A DNA stretch of 64,000 nt from Nageia nagi (GCA_050084985.1 JBITNC010000001.1:77872001-77936000), one strand, 5' to 3'. Shown: positions 48,605 to 62,495, counted from the first letter of the stretch. A program made the numbers and translations. The notes: generated from the sequence alone by a model not told the origin.

Positions 48605-49109
48605 ACATATGTATTTCAAAATTTTAACACTTGTAAAGATGATCAATTAACATTAAGTTTATTTAATAATATATATCTTTAAAGATTTACATTTAAATAC
48701 TAATCTTTGCCATCACCTGCAAAAAAATATGAATCAAATATTGGCATCAATATTTAGAAAAATGATTTAACATTCCAATATTTTTATAGATAAAATACTA
48801 CAAATCTCAAATATCAAGTAAAAAATGCTCCAATCCCTAACGAAATGCTTTAGAACATATAAATAATATGATAGTATAATAGTATAATGCTTCAAAGATT
48901 GATAAAATCACCACATTTAACTAGCTTAAAGTGCTAGTTATTATATATGGTTGGAATGGTATTAAAGAGAGATTTACAAAAGCACATAAAAAACTTAAAA
49001 CTGATTAATAAATCTTTAAAAATTTGCATTTGAGGTCATGTTGCTAGAATCAACCTAACATGGAATCTAAATTAAAATGATGATTTCATCATAATTAAAC
49101 TTTTGTAAA
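48605..49109. other. AT-rich DNA, nothing recognised
   Basis: No gene or repeat boundary seen; composition grades into the tandem array that follows. Confidence 0.35.
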
Positions 49110-49900
49110 GCATATCATATTAGATATTAATGAAAATTTATTGATAATATATTTTAATAGTATAAATATCACCATAAATAGATTTGTAAAAATATGACGA
49201 TTCATGTTTGAATTTGGGATCATGAGTTTGCATTATTCCAAGGTCAAGTGTCATAAAAATGTGGTAAATAATAGTGATTCCAAAATAAATGTATGGAGTG
49301 TTATATAAAACTATAAAGATATTGGAATGAAATTTCCTATATAGAATTTCCATATTTAAAAAAAATAAAATTTTGGCAATTTATGGCAAACTTAAATTAA
49401 TAGTTTGGAGTAAAACTAGGTCAACTAAGTAAAGTGTTACAAAAAATTTGTAATAGTGGTGAATCTCACATAAAGTATAAAGCATTATACATCATTGTAA
49501 AGGTATCAAAAATATATTTACAATGGTATAAAATTTACCATATTTTAATTTTTTTTATGGTTTTTGGCAAATTGAAATCTCTAATTTATAGTGAAATTGG
49601 GTAAACTATGTCATATATTATAAAAAAATATGGTAAATAGTGGCAAATCTCACACAAAGTATAAAGTGTTATATATCATTAGAAAGATATTAAAAATATA
49701 TTTCTAGTGGTATAAGAATCACCATATTTGGATTAATAAAACTTTAATAATTTGTGGCAAAATAAGACCACGTTACTAAGAGTTTCACAACAAAATACTT
49801 GACAAAGAAAGGGTTAATGGTAATTTTTAAACAAAGTGCAGAGTATTATATATTATTTAAACATATTGAAAAGATAATTACAATAGTACATAGAAATTAG
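49110..49900. repeat. Degenerate ~180 bp tandem array, 4-5 units
   Basis: The phrase AAAGTATAAAGTGTTATATA and variants recur near 49287, 49472, 49656 and 49833, spacing about 177-185 bp. Each is followed by a run like AAAAATATATTTACAATGG, then CACCATATTTG and GGCAAA. Units are strongly diverged. Confidence 0.65.
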
Positions 49901-51659
49901 TCCAAGATGAACATGCAAAAATAAAAAATAATAATATTACATGCACCAAATTAAGGTAATATAATGAAACCCTAATTTAAAAAATTGAGAGAATCATATT
50001 AACAAACCATACATGTTAAATATAGTATAACATGGTAAAACCCTTTGGATAACCCAAAGGAAAACATATGTAGCCTAATAAGATATCCTAGATTGCATTT
50101 CCTTTAATCAATAATGCAATACAATGTAGCCAAAGCTTTGTTATTAAAATCACCAAGTACCTAATACTACAATAATTCTCCTAATAATTTCTTCAACATG
50201 TAAAATAATAATAATAATGGATAAATTTTTAATATTACTTAATTGGAAATTCCTCATACATAATTGCAACTACTACTTAGAGATATTGAAACATTTGTCT
50301 TATGAACTCTAAGTTAATAATGCCACTACTATAAGCATATGTCACTTGTTATGATACATGCTAACAAATATATACCATTAACCAACTCATATATACCACA
50401 CTCTACCACATGCCATCAACAAGGAGCTCAATGCCAACTCAACTAGTTTGAATTAAGTCAACTAAGTGATACATATTTAGCTAATATATTATTTAATAGT
50501 AAATAATAAGTTAGCCTACATATAATAAAATATATAAGTATGTTTATTTTATTATCCTATATTATTATCTAATATATGCCACTAGTGGCATGGGGTGCTT
50601 TTGCCATTAATGATAATCATGTGCAACACAATTGGTCCTATCCCTGCACTCTTATCTAGCTTGTCACCAATTGAGGCAATGAAATGCATGACAAGGATTA
50701 TAACCCCTTTCGTGCTAATGATAGATGGGATCTACAACCCATTCCCTCTATTCAATGGTAGTATATGGATTATGAAGTGGTTACCAAGGGCTCCTCCCAT
50801 GAGGCTTGATATTTGTTAGATAATTGTTTAACCATTTAGTTATGATAACTATTTTTTATTGATTTTATCATAATGATGGAATTTGATTTCTTAACACACA
50901 ATTAGGTTTAAAAATGATTTTTTATTTTCTTACTCGTGGTCAGGGTTAGTGTGAAAACATTAAGGGGTGTGCCATTATATTAATATAGGATAAGGTATTG
51001 TATTATATATGTAATATATAATGTAATTACCTTTTTATTTATCTTATTTACCTAAGAACTATCACAATTGTGTTCACCTATTAATAGGTGAAATATATTA
51101 CACATATAACTCTAAGTTGGATTACATGTTCCACTAAGAGATCCCTCGAATTATAATAAATTATGGTGAACAATGACCTTGTCAATAGTACAATGACTTA
51201 TAATTAGTAATTTTGGATTTCATAAAACATATTCTAAGGAAAAATGATTAGTGTGGTAGTGATTTATAAATAAAGTATGGCAAATTATATATCTATAGGA
51301 AGAAATTAAAATAAGATTTCCAACGGTGTACCACATGTAGTAAAATAATTTATGTAGAAAAATATATGGTCTCTCAAAGATAACATATTTTTTTAATACA
51401 AAATTTAGACTACACATAAAAAAAATATACACCAACTTTAAAAGAGATTTTATTTATAGTACATATTTTTTCATAGACTAGTAATCTTCAATTGACTCCA
51501 TATTACTCAAACCAAATAACAATGAAACATAATATACAAATTACATCATCTAACTATATGATTATTTTATTGATAAAATCTTTGAATTTAAAATCTATCA
51601 CTTATTGAAGGGTTGCTTCAATATTTTTTTTAATCTAAATAACTTTCTTTTGTACACAA
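49901..51659. other. AT-rich DNA with one less AT-rich patch
   Basis: No domain recognised. 50590-50820 is less AT-rich and carries a 74-codon plus-strand frame with no recognisable motif; not called as a gene. As the flank of the gypsy RT relic on the minus strand, 50820-51660 may hold decayed pol. Confidence 0.3.
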
Positions 51660-51940
51660 ATATGCCCCATACTGTAGTAAATATAATCTTTAATTGATCT
51701 TTATCACTTACCCAAATTTGATTATAGCCTAATTAACCCTCAAATAATGAGAATATTTCTGCATTATTTATTATTTGTAGGTTTTGATCTATTATTGGTA
51801 TAGGGTAATTATTATTTAACCAAATCCAAATTTAGATTTCAAAAATCTATGCAAATTTTGACATTTTTATTCTTCTTTCTAATTGGAATGATATTTGCAA
51901 CCTATTAACCATCTTTTCTTATTAAGGAAAAAGTGGATAA
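51660..51940 (-). pseudogene. Gypsy reverse transcriptase relic
   Basis: On the minus strand near 51740-51640 one reads GYNQIWVSDKDQLKIIFTT, then WGIFVYK. This is the conserved gypsy block that follows the first catalytic Asp (family G-Y-x-Q-I...D-x-x-K-T-x-F-T...G-x-F-x-Y-K). The plus-strand sequence to 51930 aligns by eye with 41570-41790 in the complete gypsy element. Stops are frequent; no YVDD box was found. Confidence 0.6.
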
Positions 51941-53500
51941 TAAGGGATTCAAAATCTTCCTTTTGATATGAGGTGGTCCTCAATTAGCATAAATTTTAAC
52001 CCTAAACATATATGATAACTTAAATAAATATTTCTCAATAGGACAAGTTTCTTCCTCATAAGTGTTTCCTCATACTGATTAATCTTGTAAGATAAATCAC
52101 CTGACATTAATTGAATGAGTATCTTACCAAATAATTGAGAATGAGTTATCATATGATGATAATCTTTTTAAGGCTTCATACAAATTTTATATAAGTGTGT
52201 GTACAATAAATTGAACCATATTTACCATTATAAGGTATTTCTTCCTTATAAATATTAACTCCTATTGATGGCTCACATAAGAGAAATCATTTGATTCAAC
52301 TTGAATGCTTAGCTTTATAAGTTGATGAATTTTGGATCCTCTACAGTGATATGTCTCGCCTAGTTTCATTCACATAGTACTAGTTTGATATACAAATGTT
52401 TGTTCCATCTCAAGATGTTATCCTAAACCACATGGTTGGCATAAGATATCATCTATCTCCACGTTTCTAATTGTTGTTACTTGTTAAATTCATGAAAGGA
52501 TATAATTCAATGAGAAAAAGAAAGATTATTATTAACAACTTACAATCTTTGTCTCTTACTTAAGAATGATCTCATAAGATAATCGCATAACACAAGATAT
52601 AGGGAAATAGATGCTTTTAATAATATTTGTTTGTCATAAGTACATTCATTCTTCTAGTGTCCAAAGACTTTTTATTACATTAAGCTTTCTACTATTTATA
52701 GTTCCTAAAAGTAGTTACTAACTCTTACAAATAAGGAAAACCTAAATACCTCCTTATAAGTCTTAACTATCTTTCCTAAAAGCTTGACTACTTAGGGGGG
52801 AGGGAGGAACGAAAGACAAACAAATGTTATCATTCACTACTTCTTATTACCATATAACTTGATAGAAAAACTATATTAGGCAAGAATGATATTTCCTAAT
52901 TGATCAAAATTACATAGATAATTACAATAACACACCATGAGATCATTATTTACATCAAAATATTTCATAGGATGAACTTCTAGAAGACGATCAACCTTCA
53001 TGTCCATGTTATCTTTAGTAAAGGTATCGATCTTTGTTGATTCCAACCTTGAAGCTATCATAGTACACCATTCATTCGTCTTTTGATTCCTTAACATCTT
53101 GAATCATGTCTACTAACATCTCCAATAAGTCTATCTTTGTTCATTGAGTATCATGCTTCAATGAATTCATAATTGTACTTTCTACCATTGAAGATAACTT
53201 CTTATGGTGAATCTCCTTCCTTGCACAACTCTATTAAACTTGTTATTATTAACCTCCTTATTGTTTGCTTAGATGTGTTAATCTTGCAAGAAAGAAACAA
53301 GTAGTTAGCTTATCTTTCTCATATTAATTTATGAATAAAAATAAAAATATAACTTTTTATTTATATCTTGAAATGAACATGATAACTTTATGACTTTGAA
53401 TAAGATGTGGACAAGGAAATCAAAAGTATAATGTGTTTAGTTTGGTGGGGAAGACTAATGCATCTTCCAAAGAATTGTTAACTTGTGTATTGTAGTTATG
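51941..53500. other. AT-rich DNA, possible continuation of the gypsy relic
   Basis: Minus-strand frames at 51949-52152 and 52876-53097 have no assignable domains. No LTR was recognised. Confidence 0.3.
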
Positions 53501-54600
53501 GTATTAGAAAGAACACATATTTTTCAATTACCCTTTAGTTGGTCGCCAATAATCACCTCATGAACACTATCCTTCCTTGAAGTGATTAAAACAGTATACC
53601 CGTTGCACCCATTTCACTCAAAAATTTCTCCAATTTTAAATAATTCTTGTGTGTTTGTGGCTATGATCTATCTCCAACACGAAGTGCAGGTATCCTTCGT
53701 AAACTTCAATTCAACTACAGACACACGTCTTCTTGATTCCTCTATCTTTTATCGATGTTCTTACTCTTTGAACATCATTCTAGCCGCCCACTTTAACATA
53801 GATATTCGAAAGAAAAACATTAGATGGAGGAAATTCAAGCTCCTTCAATAAATCAATTCTTCTTGATTCATATATCTTTTATCAATGTTCTTACTCTTTC
53901 AACATATTCTAGCCGTCCACTTTAGCATAGATATTCGAAAGAAAAACATAAGATTGACAAACATGATTATAGCCACACAGATTCCCTGATTCTCACATTC
54001 TTGTGTGATCTATATACACCAAGATAACACATCCTCACATCCAATTCAGATTTTATGGGAATCTGTACCTATTGCAGTATACGAAACTGTGCTTGCATTG
54101 CGCATACTATCAAACAATTTGCGTCCTTCTTCTTTCCATCATACTGCACTTGCATTAAAATCTCTAACACCTTTTTAGAAAAACCCATTTCGTGCGTATC
54201 TTGTGATCATTGCTTTCCATGAAAATCTATCTATCTGCTGTTGTTAAACAGTGCACAGGTATGTTCTTTTTACAAAATCTGCTCCATACATAACTTGCAT
54301 TTATTTGGAGAGAAGAGTTTTTTTCTTTTTCCACAGTGAACGTCCTTTAGTCAAAAGGACCAGTAATTACGACGTGGATGGCGTCCATATTTGAAGTGAT
54401 GAAAATGGTTGTCATCCCTTGCAATAATTTCTGGCATGACAATTATCAAATACTTAGGTCTTCGCAACTGTAGTGGGGTTATCTCTATCCTTCTTCCACT
54501 CGCATTTCAACCCCACCAAAGCGATTTGAAAGCCTGGTTTTTTCAGATGGCCGATTTGATATGGGGGAGTGGAGCCGATCAATTTTAAAGACATGTTCTA
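53501..54600. other. Less AT-rich, apparently low-repeat segment
   Basis: Base composition and word use differ from the flanks, and no retroelement motif is seen. It contains a tandem duplication (next entry) and a splice-donor-like CAG|GTATG near 54259, but no supported exon chain. It could be a remnant of a host gene region or an unfamiliar repeat. Confidence 0.3.
53729..53952 (+). repeat. 130 bp tandem duplication
   Basis: TCTTGATTC then TATCTTTTAT, TGTTCTTACTCTTT, and GATATTCGAAAGAAAAACAT occur at 53731-53820 and again at 53861-53950, about 90% alike over ~95 bp. Confidence 0.75.
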
Positions 54601-56204
54601 AAATGTAGTCTTTATTTTTTCTAATGATTTTTTTCTTATATATTTATATAATAAAATTTTGAAAATTTGATCCATAATTTAGTTTTCAAAATATAGGTGG
54701 TAACATCATTTATGATGAATGTTTGATTAGGTTAATAATATCTAATACCATACTTTTTCAACTTTCTTTTTATCATGGTTTTAATTTTTGGATCAAAGTG
54801 TTTTTTTTAATGAAATGATTTTACTTCATCTTTGAGAGGTATTACATGTTAGAAGATATCTTTGTATAAACCTTTTAAATCTTTGTATGTTTAGACGAAT
54901 AGATCTTTAAATTATTTGAAAATCTCTATAAATTCATCTCTTTTGTTTGTTGCACATTGAGTACCTAGAGTAATCTCTTATAGTTCACCATTTGGATTTA
55001 AGTTATAGGTAATTGTACTCTTCATCTCTTCTTTCTTAAGATCTTGATGATTGAAATGACCATTTCAATTGTATAAGTTTTCTAGTGTAATCATCCTAGC
55101 TGGAATCCTATTTATTTCCAACTACATGATTTGATTACTTTGTACAATTCTTGATGAAAATTCTGTTGACATTGAATTTTGGTACTCCTAAGGTGGCCTT
55201 GCTTAGGTGTTTTATCATATTAATTGTATATTATGTTATTAAGTGTTTTAATATATTATTTATAATATTATATGTTATATTATCTCGTTATAGAATATTA
55301 TTCATGTGGTGTCTTTCTAGTCTTGTAGGTACCCCAACATCGATGTTAGCCTCAAGGCATTCTATGAAGGAGTGCATTTTCTTATAAGAAAGGGAATACC
55401 TCACATGGGTTCATCATCAAATCTATTCTTGATATGCCCATGCTTATTATATTCCAAGGTGTTCTTTAACACCACCTATTGGGATAGAGATTTGATTATC
55501 ACACAAGCACTATCATTCTTTCATTTGGCTATTATATGCTAGATTAGGTTTATTGTTTATCATACTATTGTTTAGATCTTGGTTGCAGACTTTATTGATT
55601 GGAGGCTTAGCATTTATGCTCTCTTTGAAGTTAACACTACTATTTGTGAGCTCAACATTCACACTCCTATGTGTGCTCGTGTTAGTGTTCTTATCTACTA
55701 TTGGTTTGGAGTTCACACACCAAGATCATCTATCCACGATAAGTTTCTATTTGCATATCTCTTTGACATCCAAGTAAGGTGATAGGTATTTAACTCTTTC
55801 AAATATCTTATCTCCTTAGGTTTATTTGGCATTAGATTTGATCCAATAATTTGAATATTTCATTTATGTATTATTTTATAATTCAAGTATTTCAGATTAT
55901 TGTATTCTTGTTATTCAATTTATTTGTGTATTATTGCATATTATCACATATGAATATTTAGCATAGTTTCTACTTAGGTTCTCCTATGGATCACTAAAAA
56001 CATTCAACATATTGGTGCCCACCTTTTTATAGCATATCCTTCTCTTAATTAGGGTTGAAAAGTGTTGCTCAAACCTACTTTGAATTTTTAATTTAAAAGC
56101 ATCAATTTTTTTGTGGAATTCTTCATAGGAAATTCTAGGTTTTGTTTACTCTTAATTTATCTTAATTTTCTAAAAAATTATAAATCCCTATTTCTTTAGA
56201 ATTA
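54601..56204. other. AT-rich DNA, nothing recognised
   Basis: Short open frames (55151-55387, 55553-55782) have no motifs. No LTR pair seen. Confidence 0.35.
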
Positions 56205-57045
56205 TTAAAAAATTGAGGGTATTTTTTTTTGTAGAATTTAATTTTTGATCAATACCCTTGATTATGAGTCTAAATTTTGAAAATTTGGTGGCTATTTGTG
56301 CCCTAGAATTTTGTCTAAATCCTAAGTATTCATGGTAGGAAATTTTATATAAGGTAATATTAGGTTTATTTGCATTCTTTTTCATGGGATTTTGAGATTA
56401 TAAAATTTTTATGGAATTTTATTTTTGCATAAAGCCTTTAATTTTGAAGGTTATTTTGTTTAATTTGGGGTATTTTTGCATTAATTTGTTTTTATCCCAT
56501 TCATATATATTTATTATTGGAAGATATTGGTGGTTTTTAAAAGTCATGTATTGTACACAATGGCCGACCAATGCTTTATTATTGAATTATAAAAATGTTG
56601 TGTTATAAATTGGTAATATTATATCCTACATGTTTATCATATTGCATGTTACCAATTTCAAATCTATGTACTACATTACTAACATGTGTGACATGAATAT
56701 CATTATGTATTATCTTATGTATCATATTATATGCTATCTTTGGTCATAATTATATACCTACTATAAATGTCAAAGATGAAGAGCTTCATGAGGTAAGTAA
56801 CATACTTAAGCAAGTTAAGAATGATGATGATATTGTTAAGGAATACATTGCTCATGATATTATTGAGGAAAATATTTTTTTAAAATAACATACTAGTATT
56901 GCTCAAAATAATAATGATATGATTATTGCTAATACTTCTATTGGTGATGTCACTACTAAATCAAATGATAGTGATACTCAAGATGCTATGATTGATGATG
57001 ATACTCTGGATACTCATACTAGTCATAATGATGTGATTCCCATTG
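56205..57045 (+). repeat. Copy B of the two-copy repeat with acidic coding relic
   Basis: 56205-56525 resembles 7480-7805, and 56760-57050 has an acidic Asp/Asn/Ile-rich broken frame with HDIIEENIFLK, matching copy A. It ends where the candidate LTR at 57046 begins, so the copia element there may have inserted into it. Confidence 0.5.
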
Positions 57046-57230
57046 TGATATTAGAATAAATAATACATTAACTAAATAGATACATTTAGGTATCTAATAT
57101 TGTAATAAATGTAATGTTAATATATTATTAACATTACTAATGTTTAGGTTGATATTAGGGTTTATGGTTAATGGCATTGTATTTAAACCCTTCTCTTCAA
57201 TAATGGGATATCTCTCTAGTTAATTTCCAA
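57046..57230 (+). repeat. Candidate 5' LTR of the decayed copia element
   Basis: Start TGATATTAGAAT and a length of ~185 bp fit the short LTRs at 1977-2165, and a PBS-like sequence follows. It has a perfect 12 bp palindrome at 57111-57137 (arms GTAATGTTAATA). No second copy in the window confirms it. Confidence 0.4.
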
Positions 57231-57244
57231 TATGGTCTCAGATC

Positions 57245-59025
57245 TCAACTTATTTTCTTCCTTCTCTCGTCAGTTATGGTTGTTTGCCATAACTTAGGGA
57301 TGATTGCCCTAGAAAAGTGAAGAACAAGAAGATCAGAAGAAGTTTTTTGGTTGCCATCAGCCATTGTTAAAATTTGAGAGATTGAACAAGTAGATTACAG
57401 ACCAAACCTGTTTGGTTGAAACACTCTACATAATCTCTTGTTGTGAGGAGAATAAAGAGGAGAAGATCTCCCTCCCTCCCAACCACTCAAAAGTTATGAG
57501 AACAATAATTGTACAAAGAGAGAAATCTCTCTAGTCCAAAAAAATTGTATTTTTTTCCAAATATCTTCTCACGGTGCCTAACACAACCCAGAACTCCCAC
57601 CATTACCCCTCTCAAGGGTAAGTTAAGATTTATCAATGTGAAAATGATGCCTATTGCCATCCATGTTGCCCAAGAGTGTTTATTTATCCAGCATTGCTCC
57701 CACGCACCCAAATGGCCCCCTTTTGCTATCCCCAGTAGCCCCTAACCATTCTCCCTCCCTCACGCGAGCAGCCTCTGAAACATCTCACCTTAAACATCGG
57801 AAAGGTGAATTGATCTAGAAACACTTCAGCGCCAGCCTCATGCAATTACCATCAATCTCTATCAACTCAGCTCATAACGCTGCCATTTGAAGCATTAAAT
57901 AAAATAGTTTCTGTGGAGTCTCCCCCATGGACATCTACCAACAGATAGTATCCCCGCGTTACCCACCTTAGCTAGTCACCAGCGCACAATATGTAGTTGT
58001 GTGATAATGATATTTATATCAATTTGGTGTTTTATGTAATGAGATTGTGTGAATCCCATGCCGGAATTCAAATCAGCATCAAACAGCAACAACATCAAAT
58101 ACTGCCACCACCTCTGTTGGGCAACCCTCTCCTAGCCTCCTCCGCGCATTCAGTCTTAGCCAAAACCAAAACGCCAAGCTCGCGCTCAGCACAAACTAAT
58201 GGTGATCAAGAATTAAAAAAACTTTACTAAAGTTTAACTTTTGGCATAAAACAAATATTTGCCTATTTGCCTAATGTTCAACAAAAAAAACAGTAAAAAA
58301 AGAATATTTCATTAAAGGAGATTAAAATATTTGGTTCAAACTTGGCATATTTGCTCAGCCATTAAAACTGAAATAAAAATATTTGGTCCGAACTTGGTAT
58401 ATTTGCACATCAAATTTAAAAGTGAAGGAGAATAGTTTTCATAAATAAATATTTACTCTAGATCAAACATTGGGGAATATTTAATAATTCTTACTAAGAA
58501 AAAACATTTAAATGTGATTAAAACTTTGGAGGAGAATAATATTTTTTTGGGAGATATAAAAATCTTGGAGTATACACAAAATAATTCTAAGAAATAATCC
58601 TCTCAAGGAAAGGTATTGGTGTATTGGCAAAGCATCAATATTGTGAAAAATAGGTCAAGAAATTCAATCCTTTCACCATAACTTAAAAACCAATTTTTTA
58701 ACATGTCCTTTAATTAATTTAAGTGCATGATTAAAATTGAAGGTATTAATATTTTTTGAACTAGCTTGTTTAATTAAATACCTTGAAGGCACATTTGTTT
58801 TGAAGAAAATTATGAAATTAGAGGAGATTAAAAATCATTTTTGAAGGAAAAATTTGAAGGGAAGACACAAATGTTTTGCAAACTCTGCAATGAGTGATTT
58901 TTTGCAAACTAGTGATTAAAGATCGTTGATTAAAGATAAAATATTGCAAAGATAAACATGGGCCAGATTGCTCCAAAATTTTGCTCCCCGACTCCCAAGT
59001 GTTGAAAGGGGACAATTATTCCGCA
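57245..59025 (+). other. Leader of the decayed copia element
   Basis: No protein supported. 57700-58180 is less AT-rich, like the leader patch of the young copia element. 58330-58430 has two copies of an AAATATTTGGTTCAAACTTGG-like unit ~65 bp apart. Frames at 57509-57745 and 57997-58230 have no domains. Confidence 0.4.
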
Positions 59026-61980
59026 TGAAAAATGAAGATTCAAGCAATCCTTTGATTTCAAGAACTATGGGAGATTGTTACTCGAACTGAAATATGTCTA
59101 ATGATAGCTGACCAAAACCAAACTAAGTATGATCAATGCAATAACAAGGTGCTTATAATCATCATACTTGGCATCTCATATGATGTCCAACCTCATGTTC
59201 GTGAATGCACTAATATTGAAGATGCATGGAAGAAGTTGCAACAAGTCTATGAGTCAAAGAACCTGAACTAGATTTTGCATCTTCAAGGATAGTTACACAC
59301 ACTAAGGTTGAAAGGTGGAGAGAAATTAGAATCATTCATTTTTCAAATATTAGAACTTCGATCCTCCCTACAAGCATTAGGAGAGACTGTGGAAGAGAAG
59401 CTCATGGTACCCCTTGTCCTGCAAGCACTCTTAAAGAAATTCTTCACCTTTTTGACTACCTTGAACATTCTAGAACAAAAATTGATATTTGAGAAGTTGC
59501 TAAACATGTTACAATAGGAAGAAACCTTCAATGAAACTTCTCATGAAGAGGAGAAAGCTATGATGTCAAATCAATGAGGCAAGAAACCCTTCTAGTAGAA
59601 AGGAAAAGGTAAAAATCCCCTATAGTTCAATGATAAGTAGAAGAAACATTACATGATTTATGGCAAGAAAGGGCATGAATTACAAGATTGTTGGTATAAT
59701 TATTTTGGTCAAGGCTTTTCAAGAAAGAAGAATCTAAAATAAAAAGGGAAAAACTCTCAAAATCAGGGGAGTGAAACAAAGATGATCATAATAAAGACAA
59801 TAATAGGTTAATATTTTAAATGATGTCAATCAATTAACTGAAGATGTTGATGATCTTGCTTTTGTTCATCAAGAAAACCATTTAGTCTCCTCCACTTGGC
59901 ATGTTGATTATAGTGCTTTCAAGCATATAACTGGTCAAAAGGATTGGTTTGCTTTCTTATATGAAAATGCAAATCCTTGTCAAGTTCAATTAGATGATGA
60001 CACATCCCATGATATTGAAGGCAAGGGTGATATTCATGTCCGTCTTGGAAAGAACAACTATCATACCAAAGAGGTATTGTATGTGTCAAGGATCACGAAG
60101 AACCTTCTATCAGTTAGTTAAATGCTAAATAATAATCTGAAGGTGGAGTTTGATATTGTAAAAGGAGAAAAGGTTTTCTTCATTCATCACTAGTCCAAAG
60201 GATGTCAAATAGGAGAAAAAGCAAATGGAGTTGGGAGAATGTTTCTACTTGATGTTGTAGCTTCTAATAATCAAGCATTCAATATTCATGTTGCAAATGT
60301 CACCACTCTTTGGTACCATAGATTTAGACACATGAATCCAAACTACTTAATCACTTTGCAAAATATGGATATGGTACATGGTATTCCATCTCTTACTTCT
60401 TCTACTAATATTTGTTCTACTTGCATAGTAGGAAAATAGCAAAAAATTCCATTCGATGATAGCACACATCATGCTAAAGGACCTCTTGATGTGATCTATA
60501 CCGATCTGTGTAGATTAATCTAGGCTAATTTTTTTGACCTTAGATACTTCCTATTATTTATTGATGATTACTCTAGAAAAATATGGGTGTGTTTCTTAAA
60601 GATAAAGGACCATACATTTTCCTACTTAAAGGAATTCAAGGCACTTATGGAGAATCAAACTTCTCATCACATCCATGTTCTCTTCTTAGATCGAGGGGGA
60701 GAATACTTATCAAATGCATTTTTTACATTGAAGTAATATGGAATTCTATAATAATTGACCACATCTTACACACCATAATAGAATGGAGTTTGTGAAAGGT
60801 GAAGTTGAACCATTATGGAAATGGTAAGAAGCATATTGAAAGATGCAAAAATGGATGGAATTTTTTGGGTTAAAATAGTTAATACTACCATATATTTATT
60901 AAATAGGATACCCACAAAATATCTTGATGGGATGACACATGAAGAATTATGCTCAAGAGAGTGACCTGATATCTCACATCTTCAAGTGTTTGGTTCATGA
61001 ATACACTGAACCTGAAATGGTTCATGAAGCTATTGAGCTACTTATTGGAAGTCAACCATGCAGGCTAAATATGATGCATTGATGAAAAATGATACATGGA
61101 AGTTGGTAGATCTTTCATTAGGAAAGAAATTCATTAGATGCAAATGGGTGTTTAAGACCAAGTACAAAGTTGATGATACACTTGATAAGCACAAGTCCTA
61201 AATCATTGCCAAAGGATATACTCAATAGGAAGGTATCGACTATGAGGATACTTTTTCTCCCATAGCCAAGATGAAGATCATCAGAATTGATTTTCCAATG
61301 ATAACACAATTTGCTTGAAAAGTCCATCAAATGGATGTGAAGAGAGCCTTCCTGAATGAAGACTTAGAGGAAGAAGTCTACACATAGAAACCTGAAGGAT
61401 TTGTGATTGATCCAAATAAAATAAAAGTGTGTGGATTGATCAAGTCTTTATATGACTTGAAACAAGATCCATGAGCCTAGTACATGAAAATTGACTCCCA
61501 CCTACTATAACATGACTTCAATAGGAGTTTGTATGATCCTAACCTCTACCTTTGACAACATGGGGGGAGATTATCATAGTTGTAGTTTATGTTAATGATT
61601 TGGTTATCATAGGAAGCACTAAGGAGTTGATAACATTTTGCAAAGATAACCTCAAAAGATCATTCGACATGAATGAATTGGTTTACTTCACTCTTACCTT
61701 GGATTGGAGGTCTGATAGATACAATACTAGATATTTATTTCATAGATGAAGTATACCAAGAAGTTGTTGGAGAAATTCAAGATAAAAAATTACCAAATGA
61801 TGTCCACACCAATTGAACCTGATTTACATTTTTTATGCCATGATTATTTTCCATTGGTAAATTCAACTCTCTACTGAAAGCTGATTAGAGGGTTAATTTA
61901 CCTATCATACACAAAGCTAAATATTTGCTATACTATCAGCTATCTTTCAAGAATTATGCATGAACCAAAGAAGGCATACT
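59026..61980 (+). pseudogene. Copia gag-pol relic
   Basis: Gag UBN2 region (59060-59520): AWKKLQQVYESKNLN, then LESFIFQILELRSSLQALG. A decayed zinc knuckle near 59640-59690 has lost its first Cys residues (GKKGHELQDC remains). The protease region at ~59890-60120 begins STWHVDYSAFKH, where D-S-G is gone. The integrase zinc region has WYHRFRHMN and CSTCIVGK; the core has VIYTDLCR and LDRGGEY. RT follows from ~61130 with KWVFKTKYK, QMDVKRAFLNEDLEEEVY and YVNDLVI in place of YVDDL (61590). RNase H is lost beyond SRIMHEPKKAYL. Many stops, several in Gln/Arg/Trp contexts, and several frame changes. Confidence 0.85.
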
Positions 61981-62478
61981 TGTTGGAATGTATAATGCAT
62001 TATTGTAAAGGTTATGTAATAATCTTCTAAGTAAGTTCACTAATACTTAAGGGTATCATTTGATACCTTAAGTATTTAAGTGAGTATAATAATGTAACTT
62101 GTCCTACACTCCATGTCATGAGTATGCCCTTTGGGTAAAAGGATGTGCATGTCATGCTTTTGTACATTGGGTTAAAAGATGGTACAAAGAGGGATTTTGG
62201 TCTATAAATAGAAGGCTCTCTCTTTGGATCATACACTAATTTGTGGAGTAAAGTTATGCTAGAGGATAGTGTTTAGGAGTTGAGATTAGGAGATTTGTAA
62301 GAGTTCATATTTGAGATTAAGAGAGATCTACTTAGTGGATGTAATCCTAGTTGGAGGAACCACTTACATCTTGTGTTATCTTTGTGAGATTATTTTGTGA
62401 ATTTGTTAGATGTGTATTGTGAGCTTTCATGTGATCTTGGTTGTTTAGGATTGCCTTTGTTATAGTTTAATCCCTTTA
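61981..62478 (+). repeat. 5' LTR of another copia element
   Basis: 498 bp starting TGTTGGAATGTATAATGC. The first 30 bp match the minus-strand LTR ending at 23613. U3 palindrome at 62043-62075, TATA box (CTATAAATAG) at 62202-62211, and a PBS three bases after its end. Layout and many words agree with the young copia LTR, but the sequence is clearly diverged. Confidence 0.8.
62043..62075. repeat. U3 palindrome
   Basis: Arms ATACTTAAGGGTATCA and TGATACCTTAAGTAT, one bulged base, 2 bp centre. Confidence 0.85.
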
Positions 62479-62480
62479 TT

Positions 62481-62495
62481 TTGTATCAGAGCACC
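62481..62495 (+). promoter_or_regulatory. Primer-binding site
   Basis: TTGTATCAGAGCACC: the initiator-Met PBS with one change at the second base. Confidence 0.75.

Larger units (their letters stand above)
57046..61980 (+). mobile_element. Decayed Ty1/copia element, 3' end cut off
   Basis: A candidate 5' LTR (57046-57230), a PBS-like TGGTCTCAGATC (57233-57244), a 1.8 kb leader and gag-to-RNase-H relics lie in copia order on the plus strand. The pol text stops at 61980, where the LTR of another copia element starts within the region just before the copia K-R-x-L-R-Y motif. No 3' LTR is in the window. Confidence 0.7.

Noticed and set aside
50595-50819. 74-codon frame in a less AT-rich patch
   Set aside because: No motif, no support from neighbouring frames, and no sign of exon structure.
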